A DNA stretch of 64,000 bases, taken from contig CAIXAE010000012.1 in the NCBI GenBank assembly GCA_903917345.1, positions 1 through 64,000 of the forward strand, in the 5' to 3' direction. Numbering within the stretch: the first letter of the stretch is position 1; every line of letters starts with the position of its first letter. This DNA is from an uncultured Methylococcaceae bacterium. GTDB taxonomy: Bacteria > Pseudomonadota > Gammaproteobacteria > Methylococcales > Methylomonadaceae. The position numbers and the translations under genes are program-made. Below, piece by piece: positions 45,657 through 54,277 of the stretch. Under the pieces are notes generated by a model. It was given only the letters and a program-made list of their open reading frames with translations, did not search any database and was not told where the DNA came from.

Positions 45657-47555
45657 ATGTTTAATCGTTTTATGGCAGGCTTAGTCTCAAGTTCTATGTT
45701 GCTTGCGTGCACTCCAACTCGGCAGATTGCAGTTGATTATCCATCTGGGCAGGCAGGTGAATCCAATGCAGTCCAAACAATTGAAACAACATCATTTGAA
45801 CCAATCTCTGGATTTAAGGCGATAGACGGTGACGATTATTATGTGCGCTTGATTTCGGATTTTGAGTTTAAAGGCGAAAATATCTTAAAAGCGGGTTGCA
45901 ACAATTTGACGCCCAGTTATGAAAATGGAAATTTGTTTTCTTCTCTGACATTCTCTGTTCGGAATGATGCGCTTAAATTTAAAAATGAGACTACGGGCTT
46001 TCTTTATCAATCCAGTACCGGTAATTGTAATTTTAAATTCGAAGCCAAAAAGATTGTCTTGATGCCTTGGGTGCGATTAGATTACGGCAAGGAGGCTGCG
46101 ATTGAATATGGTTTTACATCAAGCACAAATCGTGAAGTTAATATGGCTGGGTTGGCGGGTGATGTGACCGCGGCAAGTAGTTTATTAGCATTAACAGGTG
46201 TCGGTGTAGGCGTTGCTACGGTGGGACAGATTGCAGGTCAATGGGCAAAGACATCCGCGCAGACTGCGCCTGCCCCAAAAATATCAGCAAAACAAAGTTC
46301 TGAGTCCCACTCTTTGCCGGGCTTGGTGGGCTTCTCTGGTCAAGCGGGTGTTTTAAAACATGCCAAATTTAAAGTCTACAGTGTGGCCGAGGGTGGCGCG
46401 AATGTTTTAGGACCAGAAACTCAAGTGCTGGGTGAGTTGAAGGTTTCTCCGGAAGTTTCAGTCTCATTATTGTTAAAAACAAATGCTGATGGAATTCCAG
46501 ACGCAAGGGATTTGTCCTTGAATGAAATTGGTTATTTACCCAGTAAGGTTATGGAGGGTGATACTAAATTAATACAGTTACTAGAACAGTCAAAAAGCCA
46601 AGATAAGCCAAATCTAAAACCTGACTGGACTAATTATGCGGATGTTGAAGGTAATTGCAAAAAGATCAAATCTTCATTAAGGGACTTAGGATTCAATAAG
46701 TTTGATCGTGATGTTTTTTTATATTATTTTTTAGTTAATAGTCCTGATTGGAATAATTACAATCGATCGTCGCAGCAACTGTTGAGTGAAGATGTCTCAG
46801 TTAAATCAATGGAGGACATTAAGGCAAAAAACTTTGGGTCTTGTTTGGTTGCAGAAGATTATAGTGTTATGAAGGCAATGGGGTTAAAAGTTAACTCACA
46901 AACTGATTGGCAAGACATGCAGATTTCGGGTGATAAAAAGCAACAGGTTCTTTTGCCGCTTAAATCAATAGAAAGACAATTTTCACGTGTTTTAAGCAAC
47001 TCTAATAAATCAGAAATTGAGCAACAGTTATATCCTCTATTATTTACCGCTAGTAAGGGTGATGGGACGGTGTTATTGCAGAATTATTTGGGTGACTTTG
47101 GTTTAGAGAAGTTGCTGGCCGATCCAAAAGCTCAAGTCATTGTGGCGAATCCTAGTAATGCCGCTGCGATTGATGTGAATAAAGCTTCTAATACCGAGCC
47201 ATTAGTGAACGAACCTGCTCAGGTCGCTCCCATTCCGGCTGAAGGAGTCATAGTCACGGCGCGGCAATTATCCCAGGTGATTTCTGGATTATTGTTTAAT
47301 GAGTTTACGTGTGGGCGTTTATTGCCAGATCAACAAGGGCGCTTATTAAATAACGATGGATTTGTATTGTTTACAACTAGGTCAGGTAGTCCAAGACTTA
47401 AAGGTGGCGCTATTGAGTTTGAGTTTTCAGGAGGAAAAATTAATCGAATCGCTTTTCAATTGCCTACTTACAAAGATTTTGAACAGAGCGTCATTGATCA
47501 CCCTGTTGCGGGAGATTGTCGCATAGATACTGTTTTCATAAATCAGCTACATTAA
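45657..47555 (+). CDS. Large hypothetical lipoprotein, about 632 aa
   Basis: I do not recognise this protein. With ATG 45657 it starts with a lipoprotein signal (MFNRFMAGLVSSSMLLAC), giving a lipidated cysteine at about residue 18. A start at 45576 would put 27 residues in front and spoil the signal. A glycine/valine-rich hydrophobic stretch (LLALTGVGVGVATVGQIAG) lies near residues 180-200; the rest is a mix of strands and helices with a proline/alanine linker near 540. It stands alone between hslV and the oxidase operon. Confidence 0.65.
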   Translation: MFNRFMAGLVSSSMLLACTPTRQIAVDYPSGQAGESNAVQTIETTSFEPISGFKAIDGDDYYVRLISDFEFKGENILKAGCNNLTPSYENGNLFSSLTFSVRNDALKFKNETTGFLYQSSTGNCNFKFEAKKIVLMPWVRLDYGKEAAIEYGFTSSTNREVNMAGLAGDVTAASSLLALTGVGVGVATVGQIAGQWAKTSAQTAPAPKISAKQSSESHSLPGLVGFSGQAGVLKHAKFKVYSVAEGGANVLGPETQVLGELKVSPEVSVSLLLKTNADGIPDARDLSLNEIGYLPSKVMEGDTKLIQLLEQSKSQDKPNLKPDWTNYADVEGNCKKIKSSLRDLGFNKFDRDVFLYYFLVNSPDWNNYNRSSQQLLSEDVSVKSMEDIKAKNFGSCLVAEDYSVMKAMGLKVNSQTDWQDMQISGDKKQQVLLPLKSIERQFSRVLSNSNKSEIEQQLYPLLFTASKGDGTVLLQNYLGDFGLEKLLADPKAQVIVANPSNAAAIDVNKASNTEPLVNEPAQVAPIPAEGVIVTARQLSQVISGLLFNEFTCGRLLPDQQGRLLNNDGFVLFTTRSGSPRLKGGAIEFEFSGGKINRIAFQLPTYKDFEQSVIDHPVAGDCRIDTVFINQLH

Positions 47556-47618
47556 TGTTGATTTGTTCCATTATATATTCCGTAAATTTTTTACGGTTAA
47601 TGCTGCTTTGACCACTAG

Positions 47619-47723
47619 GTGAGATATAATGGTCTTATCCCCCAGATTGAAAGTCAGCTAGGTGTTAATATTGATTTCTCAAATGAGGTAGAGTCTTTAG
47701 AGGAGGTAGGTGATGTTGTTTAA
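47619..47723 (+). pseudogene. Possible remnant of an acyl carrier protein-like gene
   Basis: A 34-codon frame reads LIPQIESQLGVNIDFSNEVE, then SLEEVGDVV and stop. This resembles helix II to helix IV of acyl/peptidyl carrier proteins (ELEEKLG-ID...SVGDLV). An in-frame stop directly precedes it and no phosphopantetheine serine motif is found upstream, so if real it is a decayed 3' end. Confidence 0.3.
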
Positions 47724-47763
47724 TACTTATGATGAAGCCTTGAATAGATAATAAAGTACTTTA

Positions 47764-47815
47764 CTTCATAAAAAAAGCTTGTGTCTTGAGGATGTCACAA
47801 GCTTTTTTTATGAAG
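47764..47815. terminator. Strong bidirectional terminator hairpin
   Basis: A perfect 20-bp stem (CTTCATAAAAAAAGCTTGTG and its complement) encloses a 12-base loop, with A- and T-runs inside the stem so that it can work on both strands. Confidence 0.85.
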
Positions 47816-48003
47816 ATTCGATCTAAAATCACCTAAAGGACGTCTAGTATAGATCGGCGTCATGGGTTAAAATCTACACGTTTTTTGAGATTATTATTAC
47901 GTAAAAAGGATTGTGCCAGGGATTTTGGAATGGCTACAAATTACGATCTATATAACTACCTATAATTCAAGAGTTTTATAACAACTATCGAAGGGGCTGC
48001 TCC

Positions 48004-49125
48004 GTGAACAAAGCAAAGCAACTATTCGCAGGTCTGATTCTAATGGCTTTAGGGCTTGGAACAGCGCATGCGGACTATACGCTCAATTTAATGAAAGGGG
48101 TTACTAAGGTCAGTAATGACATTTATGACCTGCATATGCTGATCTTATGGATCTGTGTATTTATAGGCGTCGTGGTATTTGGCGCAATGTTTTACTCGAT
48201 TTTTCATCATCGTAAATCTAAGGGCCATGTTGCTGCACAATTCCATGAAAATACAACGGTTGAGATAATCTGGACTATCATCCCAACTTTAATTTTAGTG
48301 GCTATGGCTATCCCTGCAACTAAAACGTTGTTGGAATTGAGTGACGTTGAAAAGTCAGATATGACCATTCAAGTAACTGGTCGTCAATGGTATTGGGATT
48401 ACAAATACCTAGACAACGATATACACTTTGAAAGTCACTTGGATGAAGCCAGTGAGCGAGTTCATAGAACAGTAGGTGCGGATCCAAGATCTGTCCCCAA
48501 CTATTTATTAAATGTGGACAAGCCTTTAGTTATCCCGGTTCATAAAAAAGTCCGTTTTGTATTAACGTCTACCGATGTTATCCATTCTTGGTGGGTTCCC
48601 GATCTAGGTTGGAAAAAAGATGCAAATCCAGGCTTTATTAATGAGGCATGGACTTTAGTTGATAAGCCTGGTACTTATCGCGGGCAATGTACTGAGTTAT
48701 GTGGTCGAGATCATGGTTTTATGCCTATCGTTGTTATAGCGATGGAGCAAGCGGATTATGATGCATGGGTAAAAAGAACTTCAGAGCAACAAAAACAAAA
48801 GCCAGATTTAAGTGATCAAAGTCGTCAGCAATTGATGGCGCATGGTGAGTCAGTGTACTTAAAGAACTGTGTGGGATGTCATCAGATTGATGGGGCAGGT
48901 GTTCCTGGATTGATTCCTGCATTAACAGGCAGTGCGATAGCAACAGGTAAGTGGGAGTCATTAGACGGATTCTTACGTGCAGGTACTTCAAAAATGCCGA
49001 AGTTTGAAAAGCTCAATGGTAAAGAATTTGCCGAGTTGATGACTTACGTACGTAATAACTTGGGTAATAAAGTGGGCGATGAATTACAGCCAAAACAAAC
49101 AGCATTACCGGATGATGATGAATAG
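48004..49125 (+). CDS. coxB: Cytochrome c oxidase subunit II with fused cytochrome c domain
   Basis: Membrane-anchored electron entry subunit. A signal peptide (1-23), two transmembrane helices (about 45-68 and 88-106) and the cupredoxin domain follow in order. CuA ligands are H194, C229, C233, H237 and M240. The C-terminal cytochrome c domain has CVGCH (C289-C292-H293) and M331 as the likely axial ligand, so this is a caa3-type enzyme. GTG start with AAGGGG 7 bases upstream. It is the first gene of the oxidase operon. Confidence 0.97.
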   Translation: MNKAKQLFAGLILMALGLGTAHADYTLNLMKGVTKVSNDIYDLHMLILWICVFIGVVVFGAMFYSIFHHRKSKGHVAAQFHENTTVEIIWTIIPTLILVAMAIPATKTLLELSDVEKSDMTIQVTGRQWYWDYKYLDNDIHFESHLDEASERVHRTVGADPRSVPNYLLNVDKPLVIPVHKKVRFVLTSTDVIHSWWVPDLGWKKDANPGFINEAWTLVDKPGTYRGQCTELCGRDHGFMPIVVIAMEQADYDAWVKRTSEQQKQKPDLSDQSRQQLMAHGESVYLKNCVGCHQIDGAGVPGLIPALTGSAIATGKWESLDGFLRAGTSKMPKFEKLNGKEFAELMTYVRNNLGNKVGDELQPKQTALPDDDE

Positions 49126-49180
49126 TCCTTATATTCTGCTATCAACTTACTCTTTTTTTATAATTTTAGAGGTATAAATT

Positions 49181-50818
49181 ATGTCTGCTGCTGTAGATGA
49201 ACACGATCACCATGATGATCACCACGATCACGGGCCTGAAAAAGGTCTGTTGAGATGGATTATTACTACCAATCATAAAGACATAGGTACTCTGTACTTA
49301 CTGTTTGCATTAACCATGTTTTTTGTGGGTGGATCAATGGCAATGGTTATTCGTGCCGAATTATTTGAACCGGGTTTACAGTTTGTAGATCCAGCTTTCT
49401 TTAATTCCATGACTACCATGCACGCCTTGGTTATGGTTTTTGGTGCAGTTATGCCGGCCTTCGTTGGTTTGGCAAACTGGCAAATTCCTTTAATGATAGG
49501 TGCCGCTGATATGGCATTGCCACGCATGAACAACATGAGTTTCTGGATGTTGGTTGCTGGAGTATTATTGTTGGCCAGCACTTTATTTATGGAAGGCGGA
49601 GCTCCTAATGGTGGTTGGACTTTATATCCACCGTTGGTATTGCAACCGATTACGGTCGGGAAAGCGTTGCCATTCGCAGTTTTCTCTGTGCATTTATTGG
49701 GTATTTCATCAATCATGGGTGCGATCAATATTATTGCGACTATTTTCAATATGCGTGCGCCAGCTATGAAACTGATGGACATGCCATTGTTTGTTTGGAC
49801 CTGGTTGATTACTGCTTTTTTGTTGATTGCTGTTATGCCTGTATTTGCCGGCGCAGTGACTATGTTATTAACCGATAAGTTTTTCCATACCAGCTTCTTC
49901 AATGCAGCAGGTGGTGGTGATCCGGTTCTTTATGAACATATTTTCTGGTTTTTCGGGCATCCTGAAGTGTATATCATGATTCTGCCAACTTTTGGCGTTG
50001 CATCAACGATTATTCCAGTATTTGCCCGTAAACCTTTATTTGGTTATGCATCGATGGTTTGGGCGACAGCTTCTATTGCGTTCCTGTCCTTTATCGTTTG
50101 GGCGCATCATATGTTTACGGTTGGTATGCCAATTGCAGGTGAGTTGTACTTTATGTATGCCACAATGTTAATTGCAGTTCCTACCGGTGTTAAGGTCTTT
50201 AACTGGACTGCGACTATGTGGAAAGGTGCGATGACTTTTGAAACGCCGATGTTGTTTTCAATTGCCTTTGTTGTGTTATTTACCATGGGGGGATTTACCG
50301 GCTTGATGATGGCAATCGCTCCTGCTGATTTTCAGTATCACGATACTTATTTTATCGTTGCCCATTTTCATTACACGTTAGTTCCTGCATCTGTTTTTAT
50401 CTTGATGGCGGCGGGTTACTTTTGGCTGCCTAAATGGACTGGCCATATGTATAACGAAAAAATTGGTCAACTGCATTTTTGGTTATCAACCATTTCGGTC
50501 AACATTCTGTTTTTCCCACAGCATTTCTTGGGTCTTGCAGGCATGCCCCGTCGGATACCAGACTATGCAGTGCAATTTGCTGATTGGAATATGATTTCTA
50601 GTGTAGGTGGATTTATATTTGGTGCCAGTCAGTTACTATTCTTATACATAGTAATTGATACGATTAGAGGCGGCACTGGTGAGAAAGTATCTGATGAAGT
50701 TTGGGAAGATGCAGCAAAGCATGGTTTAGAGTGGACTTTACCCTCTCCAACTCCTTATCATACTTGGACTACACCTCCAACAAGTGTGCCAACTGAACAC
50801 GTTTTAGATTCACATTAA
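49181..50818 (+). CDS. coxA: Cytochrome c oxidase subunit I
   Basis: Heme a/a3-CuB catalytic proton-pumping subunit of 545 residues with twelve helices. Histidine ligands are H81 (heme a), H260 and cross-linked Y264 in GHPEVY, H309-H310, and H395 and H397 in VAHFHY. GHPEVY with glutamate marks the A1 family. The N-terminus before the first helix is unusually rich in histidine (DEHDHHDDHHDHG), a known variation that could bind metal. It is 55 bases after coxB. Confidence 0.98.
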   Translation: MSAAVDEHDHHDDHHDHGPEKGLLRWIITTNHKDIGTLYLLFALTMFFVGGSMAMVIRAELFEPGLQFVDPAFFNSMTTMHALVMVFGAVMPAFVGLANWQIPLMIGAADMALPRMNNMSFWMLVAGVLLLASTLFMEGGAPNGGWTLYPPLVLQPITVGKALPFAVFSVHLLGISSIMGAINIIATIFNMRAPAMKLMDMPLFVWTWLITAFLLIAVMPVFAGAVTMLLTDKFFHTSFFNAAGGGDPVLYEHIFWFFGHPEVYIMILPTFGVASTIIPVFARKPLFGYASMVWATASIAFLSFIVWAHHMFTVGMPIAGELYFMYATMLIAVPTGVKVFNWTATMWKGAMTFETPMLFSIAFVVLFTMGGFTGLMMAIAPADFQYHDTYFIVAHFHYTLVPASVFILMAAGYFWLPKWTGHMYNEKIGQLHFWLSTISVNILFFPQHFLGLAGMPRRIPDYAVQFADWNMISSVGGFIFGASQLLFLYIVIDTIRGGTGEKVSDEVWEDAAKHGLEWTLPSPTPYHTWTTPPTSVPTEHVLDSH

Positions 50819-50881
50819 AACTTAAAAGTAACTTAGCGTAGTTTATAAGCATAGCTACGCTATTTAACTTTAGACATTAAC

Positions 50882-50977
50882 ATGACAACAAAAAATAAGA
50901 ATATTTTAACAGCGGTTATATTAGGTGCAATTACTTTAATTTTCTATCTATTCGCTGTTGCCCAAGCAGTATCTTAA
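50882..50977 (+). CDS. Small cytochrome oxidase assembly membrane protein, 31 aa
   Basis: A 31-residue frame (MTTKNKNILTAVILGAITLI, then FYLFAVAQAVS) makes one transmembrane helix. Its stop overlaps the ctaG start (TAATG). Short single-helix proteins between coxA and ctaG are a recurrent feature of proteobacterial oxidase operons and are described as oxidase small assembly proteins. Confidence 0.75.
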   Translation: MTTKNKNILTAVILGAITLIFYLFAVAQAVS

Positions 50978-51528
50978 TGACGGATTCTACTAGTAAAAAA
51001 AATCTAAAGTTAGCAAGAACCTTATTGGTGGTTGCGGTCACTATGTTTGGTTTTGGATATGCTCTAGTGCCAATTTATGATGTGTTATGTGAATGGAAAT
51101 GGATACAGCGAGATAGACCGGACGATATTAAAAAGGTACCAGAAACTGCTTATACCGTCGATGTAAATAGAGAAATAACGGTGGAGTTTTTGACGGTATT
51201 AAATGAGTCTACGCCGATGACATTTCGTGCAGAAACCAAACAATTAAAAGTGCATCCGGGGCAGTATTATTCGGTTAACTTTTATGCGGAAAATAAAACA
51301 AATAAAGAAATGAAAGCTAGAGCAATTGCTAGTTTTTCGCCTGCTCTTATAAGTCAATATTTTGAAAAAATTGAATGCTTCTGTTTTTCAGAACAAACTT
51401 TTAAGGCAAAGGAAGCTAAAACAATGCCTATGCGTTTTGTTATTAATCCTGAAATACCTGAACAATATAAAACCATTACATTGTCATACACATTTTTCGA
51501 TAATACTGAAAGGTCAGTAAATAATTAA
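50977..51528 (+). CDS. ctaG: Cytochrome c oxidase assembly protein CtaG/Cox11
   Basis: Copper chaperone that inserts CuB into subunit I. An N-terminal helix (about 14-35, GYALVPIYDVLCEW after it) anchors a periplasmic Ig-like domain. The copper-binding pair is in ECFCFSEQ. The 183 residues are standard. Confidence 0.96.
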   Translation: MTDSTSKKNLKLARTLLVVAVTMFGFGYALVPIYDVLCEWKWIQRDRPDDIKKVPETAYTVDVNREITVEFLTVLNESTPMTFRAETKQLKVHPGQYYSVNFYAENKTNKEMKARAIASFSPALISQYFEKIECFCFSEQTFKAKEAKTMPMRFVINPEIPEQYKTITLSYTFFDNTERSVNN

Positions 51529-51541
51529 AAAGGGGAATCTT

Positions 51542-52393
51542 ATGTCTACAAATAGCACGTATTACATACCGCATAAAGCAACTTGGCCCGTTATTGGTAC
51601 AGCTGGGTTGATGACTATGCTAGCTGGATTTGCTAACTATTTAAACGGTTCTTCAATTGGACAGCCATTGATGATAGTAGGACTGTCTGTGTTTATTGTT
51701 ATGTTAGTTGGCTGGTTTACTTTACAGGCAAAGGAAAGTGAATCAGGTATGTACAACCATGAGGTAGGCATTTCATATCGTCATGGCATGATGTGGTTTA
51801 TCTTCTCAGAAATCGTATTCTTTGCGGTTTTCTTTGGTACTTTGTGGTACACACGTAATTTATCGGTGCCTTGGTTAGGTGAAGGTGCAACAAAAGAATT
51901 ACTATGGCCAACTTTTGATGCGGTATGGCCGACAAATGGTCCAGGGAAAGTGGGCGGTGAATTTGAACCTATGGGTGCTTGGGGATTGCCATTCATAAAT
52001 ACTTTGCTTTTATTAACAAGTGGCGTGACTTGTACTTGGGCGCATCATGGTTTATTGGCGAAAAATAGAGATCAGTTAATTAAAGGTTTATTGGCTACTG
52101 TTGCATTAGGCTTCTTGTTCGTTTGTTTTCAAGCGATTGAGTATCATGAAGCTTATTCAGAAATGGGTCTAACATTAGGCTCTGGTGTTTATGGTTCAAC
52201 TTTTTTCATGTTGACTGGCTTTCATGGTTTCCACGTATGTGTGGGTGCGATTATTTTGAGTGTTGTATTGTTCCGTAGTACAAAAGGACACTTTTCACCA
52301 GAAAATCACTTCGCATTTGAAGCGGCAGCATGGTACTGGCATTTTGTTGACGTTGTTTGGTTAGGTTTATTTATATTTGTATATTTAATCTAA
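51542..52393 (+). CDS. coxC: Cytochrome c oxidase subunit III
   Basis: Seven-helix subunit of 283 residues that stabilises subunit I. Signatures include RHGMMWFIFSEIVFFAVFFG, WGLPFINTLLLLTSGVTCTWAHH and FAFEAAAWYWHFVDVVWLGLF. GGGGA lies upstream of ATG. It closes the coxBA-ctaG-coxC transcript, which ends in a terminator 17 bases after the stop. Confidence 0.97.
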   Translation: MSTNSTYYIPHKATWPVIGTAGLMTMLAGFANYLNGSSIGQPLMIVGLSVFIVMLVGWFTLQAKESESGMYNHEVGISYRHGMMWFIFSEIVFFAVFFGTLWYTRNLSVPWLGEGATKELLWPTFDAVWPTNGPGKVGGEFEPMGAWGLPFINTLLLLTSGVTCTWAHHGLLAKNRDQLIKGLLATVALGFLFVCFQAIEYHEAYSEMGLTLGSGVYGSTFFMLTGFHGFHVCVGAIILSVVLFRSTKGHFSPENHFAFEAAAWYWHFVDVVWLGLFIFVYLI

Positions 52394-52410
52394 TAACCAA
52401 CAGATACACT

Positions 52411-52448
52411 AAAAAGCGCTACCTATTGTAGGGTGGCGCTTTTTTTTT
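52411..52448 (+). terminator. Terminator after coxC
   Basis: AAAAAGCGCTACC and GGTGGCGCTTTTT form a hairpin with one wobble pair, followed by eight or nine Ts. Confidence 0.85.
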
Positions 52449-52460
52449 GTCAGAAAGTTT

Positions 52461-52721
52461 TTATGGATTAGTCGTTTCAGCGGGTGTTACATGGGGACGG
52501 TTAATGTTTAAACCAATTCCATGGGGTTTTATAAGGCCAGTTGCAAAGGCTATGAAAATAAATACAAATAAAATTAATGAGAGAGTGATGCGAAAAGTCA
52601 GTGACTTTACTGTTTTTTTTGATTGCTCTTCTGATTTATGATTAATGAGATGAAATAGAGCAGAGCCAAGACTAATAATAATTAGAATAAAGGTAACAAT
52701 GACGATGCTTTGAAGAATCAT
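52461..52721 (-). CDS. DUF2909 family twin-transmembrane protein
   Basis: The 86-residue protein has two hydrophobic helices (about 2-25 and 45-66) separated by a basic loop. TVKSLTFRITLSLILF and ending LIKPHGI match DUF2909, usually encoded in cytochrome oxidase clusters on the opposite strand. The ATG at 52721 is preferred to a TTG four codons upstream. The function is unknown. Confidence 0.8.
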   Translation of the reverse strand: MILQSIVIVTFILIIISLGSALFHLINHKSEEQSKKTVKSLTFRITLSLILFVFIFIAFATGLIKPHGIGLNINRPHVTPAETTNP

Positions 52722-52739
52722 GGTAAAGTCCAATGAGAA

Positions 52740-52768
52740 TTGAAGGATGTCCTATTTTCGTTTATTAA
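52740..52768 (+). promoter_or_regulatory. Putative promoter of the SURF1 - CtaA-FtsY unit
   Basis: TTGAAG (52740-52745) and TATTAA (52763-52768) are 17 bases apart, in the only sizeable gap before SURF1. If real, it drives heme A and FtsY production. Confidence 0.35.
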
Positions 52769-52823
52769 TGCATCTCTGCCAATAGATTAAAGAGAAAACG
52801 CCGATTATTAATGTGATGAAAAA

Positions 52824-53537
52824 ATGAACTTTAAAAGAACTCCGACTGTTATTTTCTTATGTGTTTTGCCATTATTAATTGCATTGGGTTTATGGCAATT
52901 AGGTCGTGCAGATCAGAAGCGTGTTCTACTGGAACAGCGTGAACAAGGTATGTCTTCTGCAGAAATATTGAGTTTGTCGGATGGTATTGTAGATAATGTT
53001 GATGTTTTAAAATTTAAAAAAGTGAAGCTCAATGGGCATTATGATGCAGCTCATCAATTCTTAATTGATAATCAGATTAGTTCAGGTAGAGTAGGATATT
53101 TTGTTTTAACTCCTTTTATTTTGACAGATGGCGCTCGAGCAGTATTAGTTAATAGGGGTTGGGTGCCTTTAAATGCAAATAGACAGATTCTGCCTGATTT
53201 ACAATTTACGACTAACCCCATTGAAGTAACAGGGAGAATCAATAGTTTTCCTAGTGTGGGTATTAAATTGGCCGGAGCTGAGCAGCCAAGCTCAGGATGG
53301 CCATCTGTAATGCAAGTTGTGGATACTTCTATCTTAGCCAAAAAGCTGGGTTATACCTTATTCACGTTTCAAGTTGAATTAAATAAAGAATTGCCTGAAG
53401 GCTTTAAGCGAGAGTGGCAGGTGAGTAGTATTATGTTGCCTGAGCAACATATTGCTTATGCTATGCAATGGTTTGCATTGGCGGTGACTTTAACAGTATT
53501 ATTTTTTTGGTATAGTAAGAAAAACAAAGATGAATGA
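52824..53537 (+). CDS. SURF1 family cytochrome oxidase assembly protein
   Basis: Inner-membrane protein of 237 residues that helps insert heme a into subunit I. The first helix (8-24, ends LGLWQLGRADQKRVLLEQRE) and last helix (about 210-230, YAMQWFALAVTLTVLFFWY) flank a periplasmic domain with the SURF1 motifs GYFVLTPF and VLVNRGWVP. It overlaps the next gene by 8 bases. Confidence 0.93.
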   Translation: MNFKRTPTVIFLCVLPLLIALGLWQLGRADQKRVLLEQREQGMSSAEILSLSDGIVDNVDVLKFKKVKLNGHYDAAHQFLIDNQISSGRVGYFVLTPFILTDGARAVLVNRGWVPLNANRQILPDLQFTTNPIEVTGRINSFPSVGIKLAGAEQPSSGWPSVMQVVDTSILAKKLGYTLFTFQVELNKELPEGFKREWQVSSIMLPEQHIAYAMQWFALAVTLTVLFFWYSKKNKDE

Positions 53538-54267
53538 GCAACAGAAGAAGAATCGAGTATTAATAGTCGCTATTTTTGCTATGACCATTATCCCGTTCGT
53601 AATCGCTTGGGGGCTTAAAGAAAATCCTGATTTAGTTAAAGGAACCACTAACAAGGGACAATTGGTAGTACCCTCTATTGCTATTTTAGATCAAGATATT
53701 ACTGGGTTCGATGCTTTTTCTAAAAGCAATATTAAAGAATTACATGGACATTGGTTAATTGTTAATGTAATACCTAATTCTGGCTGTAATCAGGTTTGCC
53801 TGGAAGCCTTACTTAAGACTAAACAACTTAGATTGATGTTAAATAAAGAATTGCCAAGAACGCGCCGAGTTGTAGTGTTATATAAAACACCCAATGATGA
53901 AGCTGCTGCGCAATTGTGGTTAAAAGATTCGATATTATGGCGCTTAAATCGTCTTGAAGATGATGAAAGTAAGACCCTCTATTTAAGCTTATTGCGTGAA
54001 GAAAATAAATTGGAGTCCTCATTAGTTGATAAATTGATAGAAAATGAGAATAGAGAGGTTGCGCTGAGTTCTGATTTAATTAGAGTCCAGTTGAGTGCTG
54101 AGGTATTAAAAAAGATAGCGGAGTTTAATAAAGGTCCCGTTTCAGAAGGGATGCTTTATTTAATAGATCCATTAGGTAACTTAATGATGCAATATGATTC
54201 AGGCTTTAATACCTACAAGGTTAAAGATGATCTGATGCATTTACTTAGAATTTCACAAATTGGCTAG
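53530..54267 (+). CDS. SCO-like oxidase-cluster membrane protein
   Basis: The 245-residue protein has an N-terminal helix (about 9-27) and a periplasmic thioredoxin-like domain. It keeps a C-x3-C pair (C86, C90 in NSGCNQVCLE), as in copper chaperone SCO proteins, and the LIDPLGNLMMQYD segment. The usual SCO histidine before that segment is replaced (EGMLYLIDP). Homologues in this position are common in proteobacterial oxidase clusters; a thiol or copper role is inferred. Confidence 0.7.
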   Translation: MNEQQKKNRVLIVAIFAMTIIPFVIAWGLKENPDLVKGTTNKGQLVVPSIAILDQDITGFDAFSKSNIKELHGHWLIVNVIPNSGCNQVCLEALLKTKQLRLMLNKELPRTRRVVVLYKTPNDEAAAQLWLKDSILWRLNRLEDDESKTLYLSLLREENKLESSLVDKLIENENREVALSSDLIRVQLSAEVLKKIAEFNKGPVSEGMLYLIDPLGNLMMQYDSGFNTYKVKDDLMHLLRISQIG

Positions 54268-54277
54268 CGAGTAGAGG

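Larger units (their letters stand above)
47556..48003. other. Gap of 448 bases before the oxidase operon
   Basis: Holds a small hairpin CCGTAAA-TTT-TTTACGG at 47580-47596, a short acyl-carrier-protein-like remnant (47619-47723), a very strong bidirectional hairpin (47764-47815), and a TATAAT at 47961-47966 that may belong to the coxB promoter. No intact gene is seen. Confidence 0.55.

Noticed and set aside
49273-49902. 209-codon minus-strand frame within coxA
   Set aside because: It lies fully inside subunit I, has low-complexity N/T/P/K composition typical of an antisense shadow, and lacks a ribosome site.
52447-52641. 64-codon plus-strand frame after coxC
   Set aside because: Begins in the T-run of the coxC terminator and is antisense to the DUF2909 gene.
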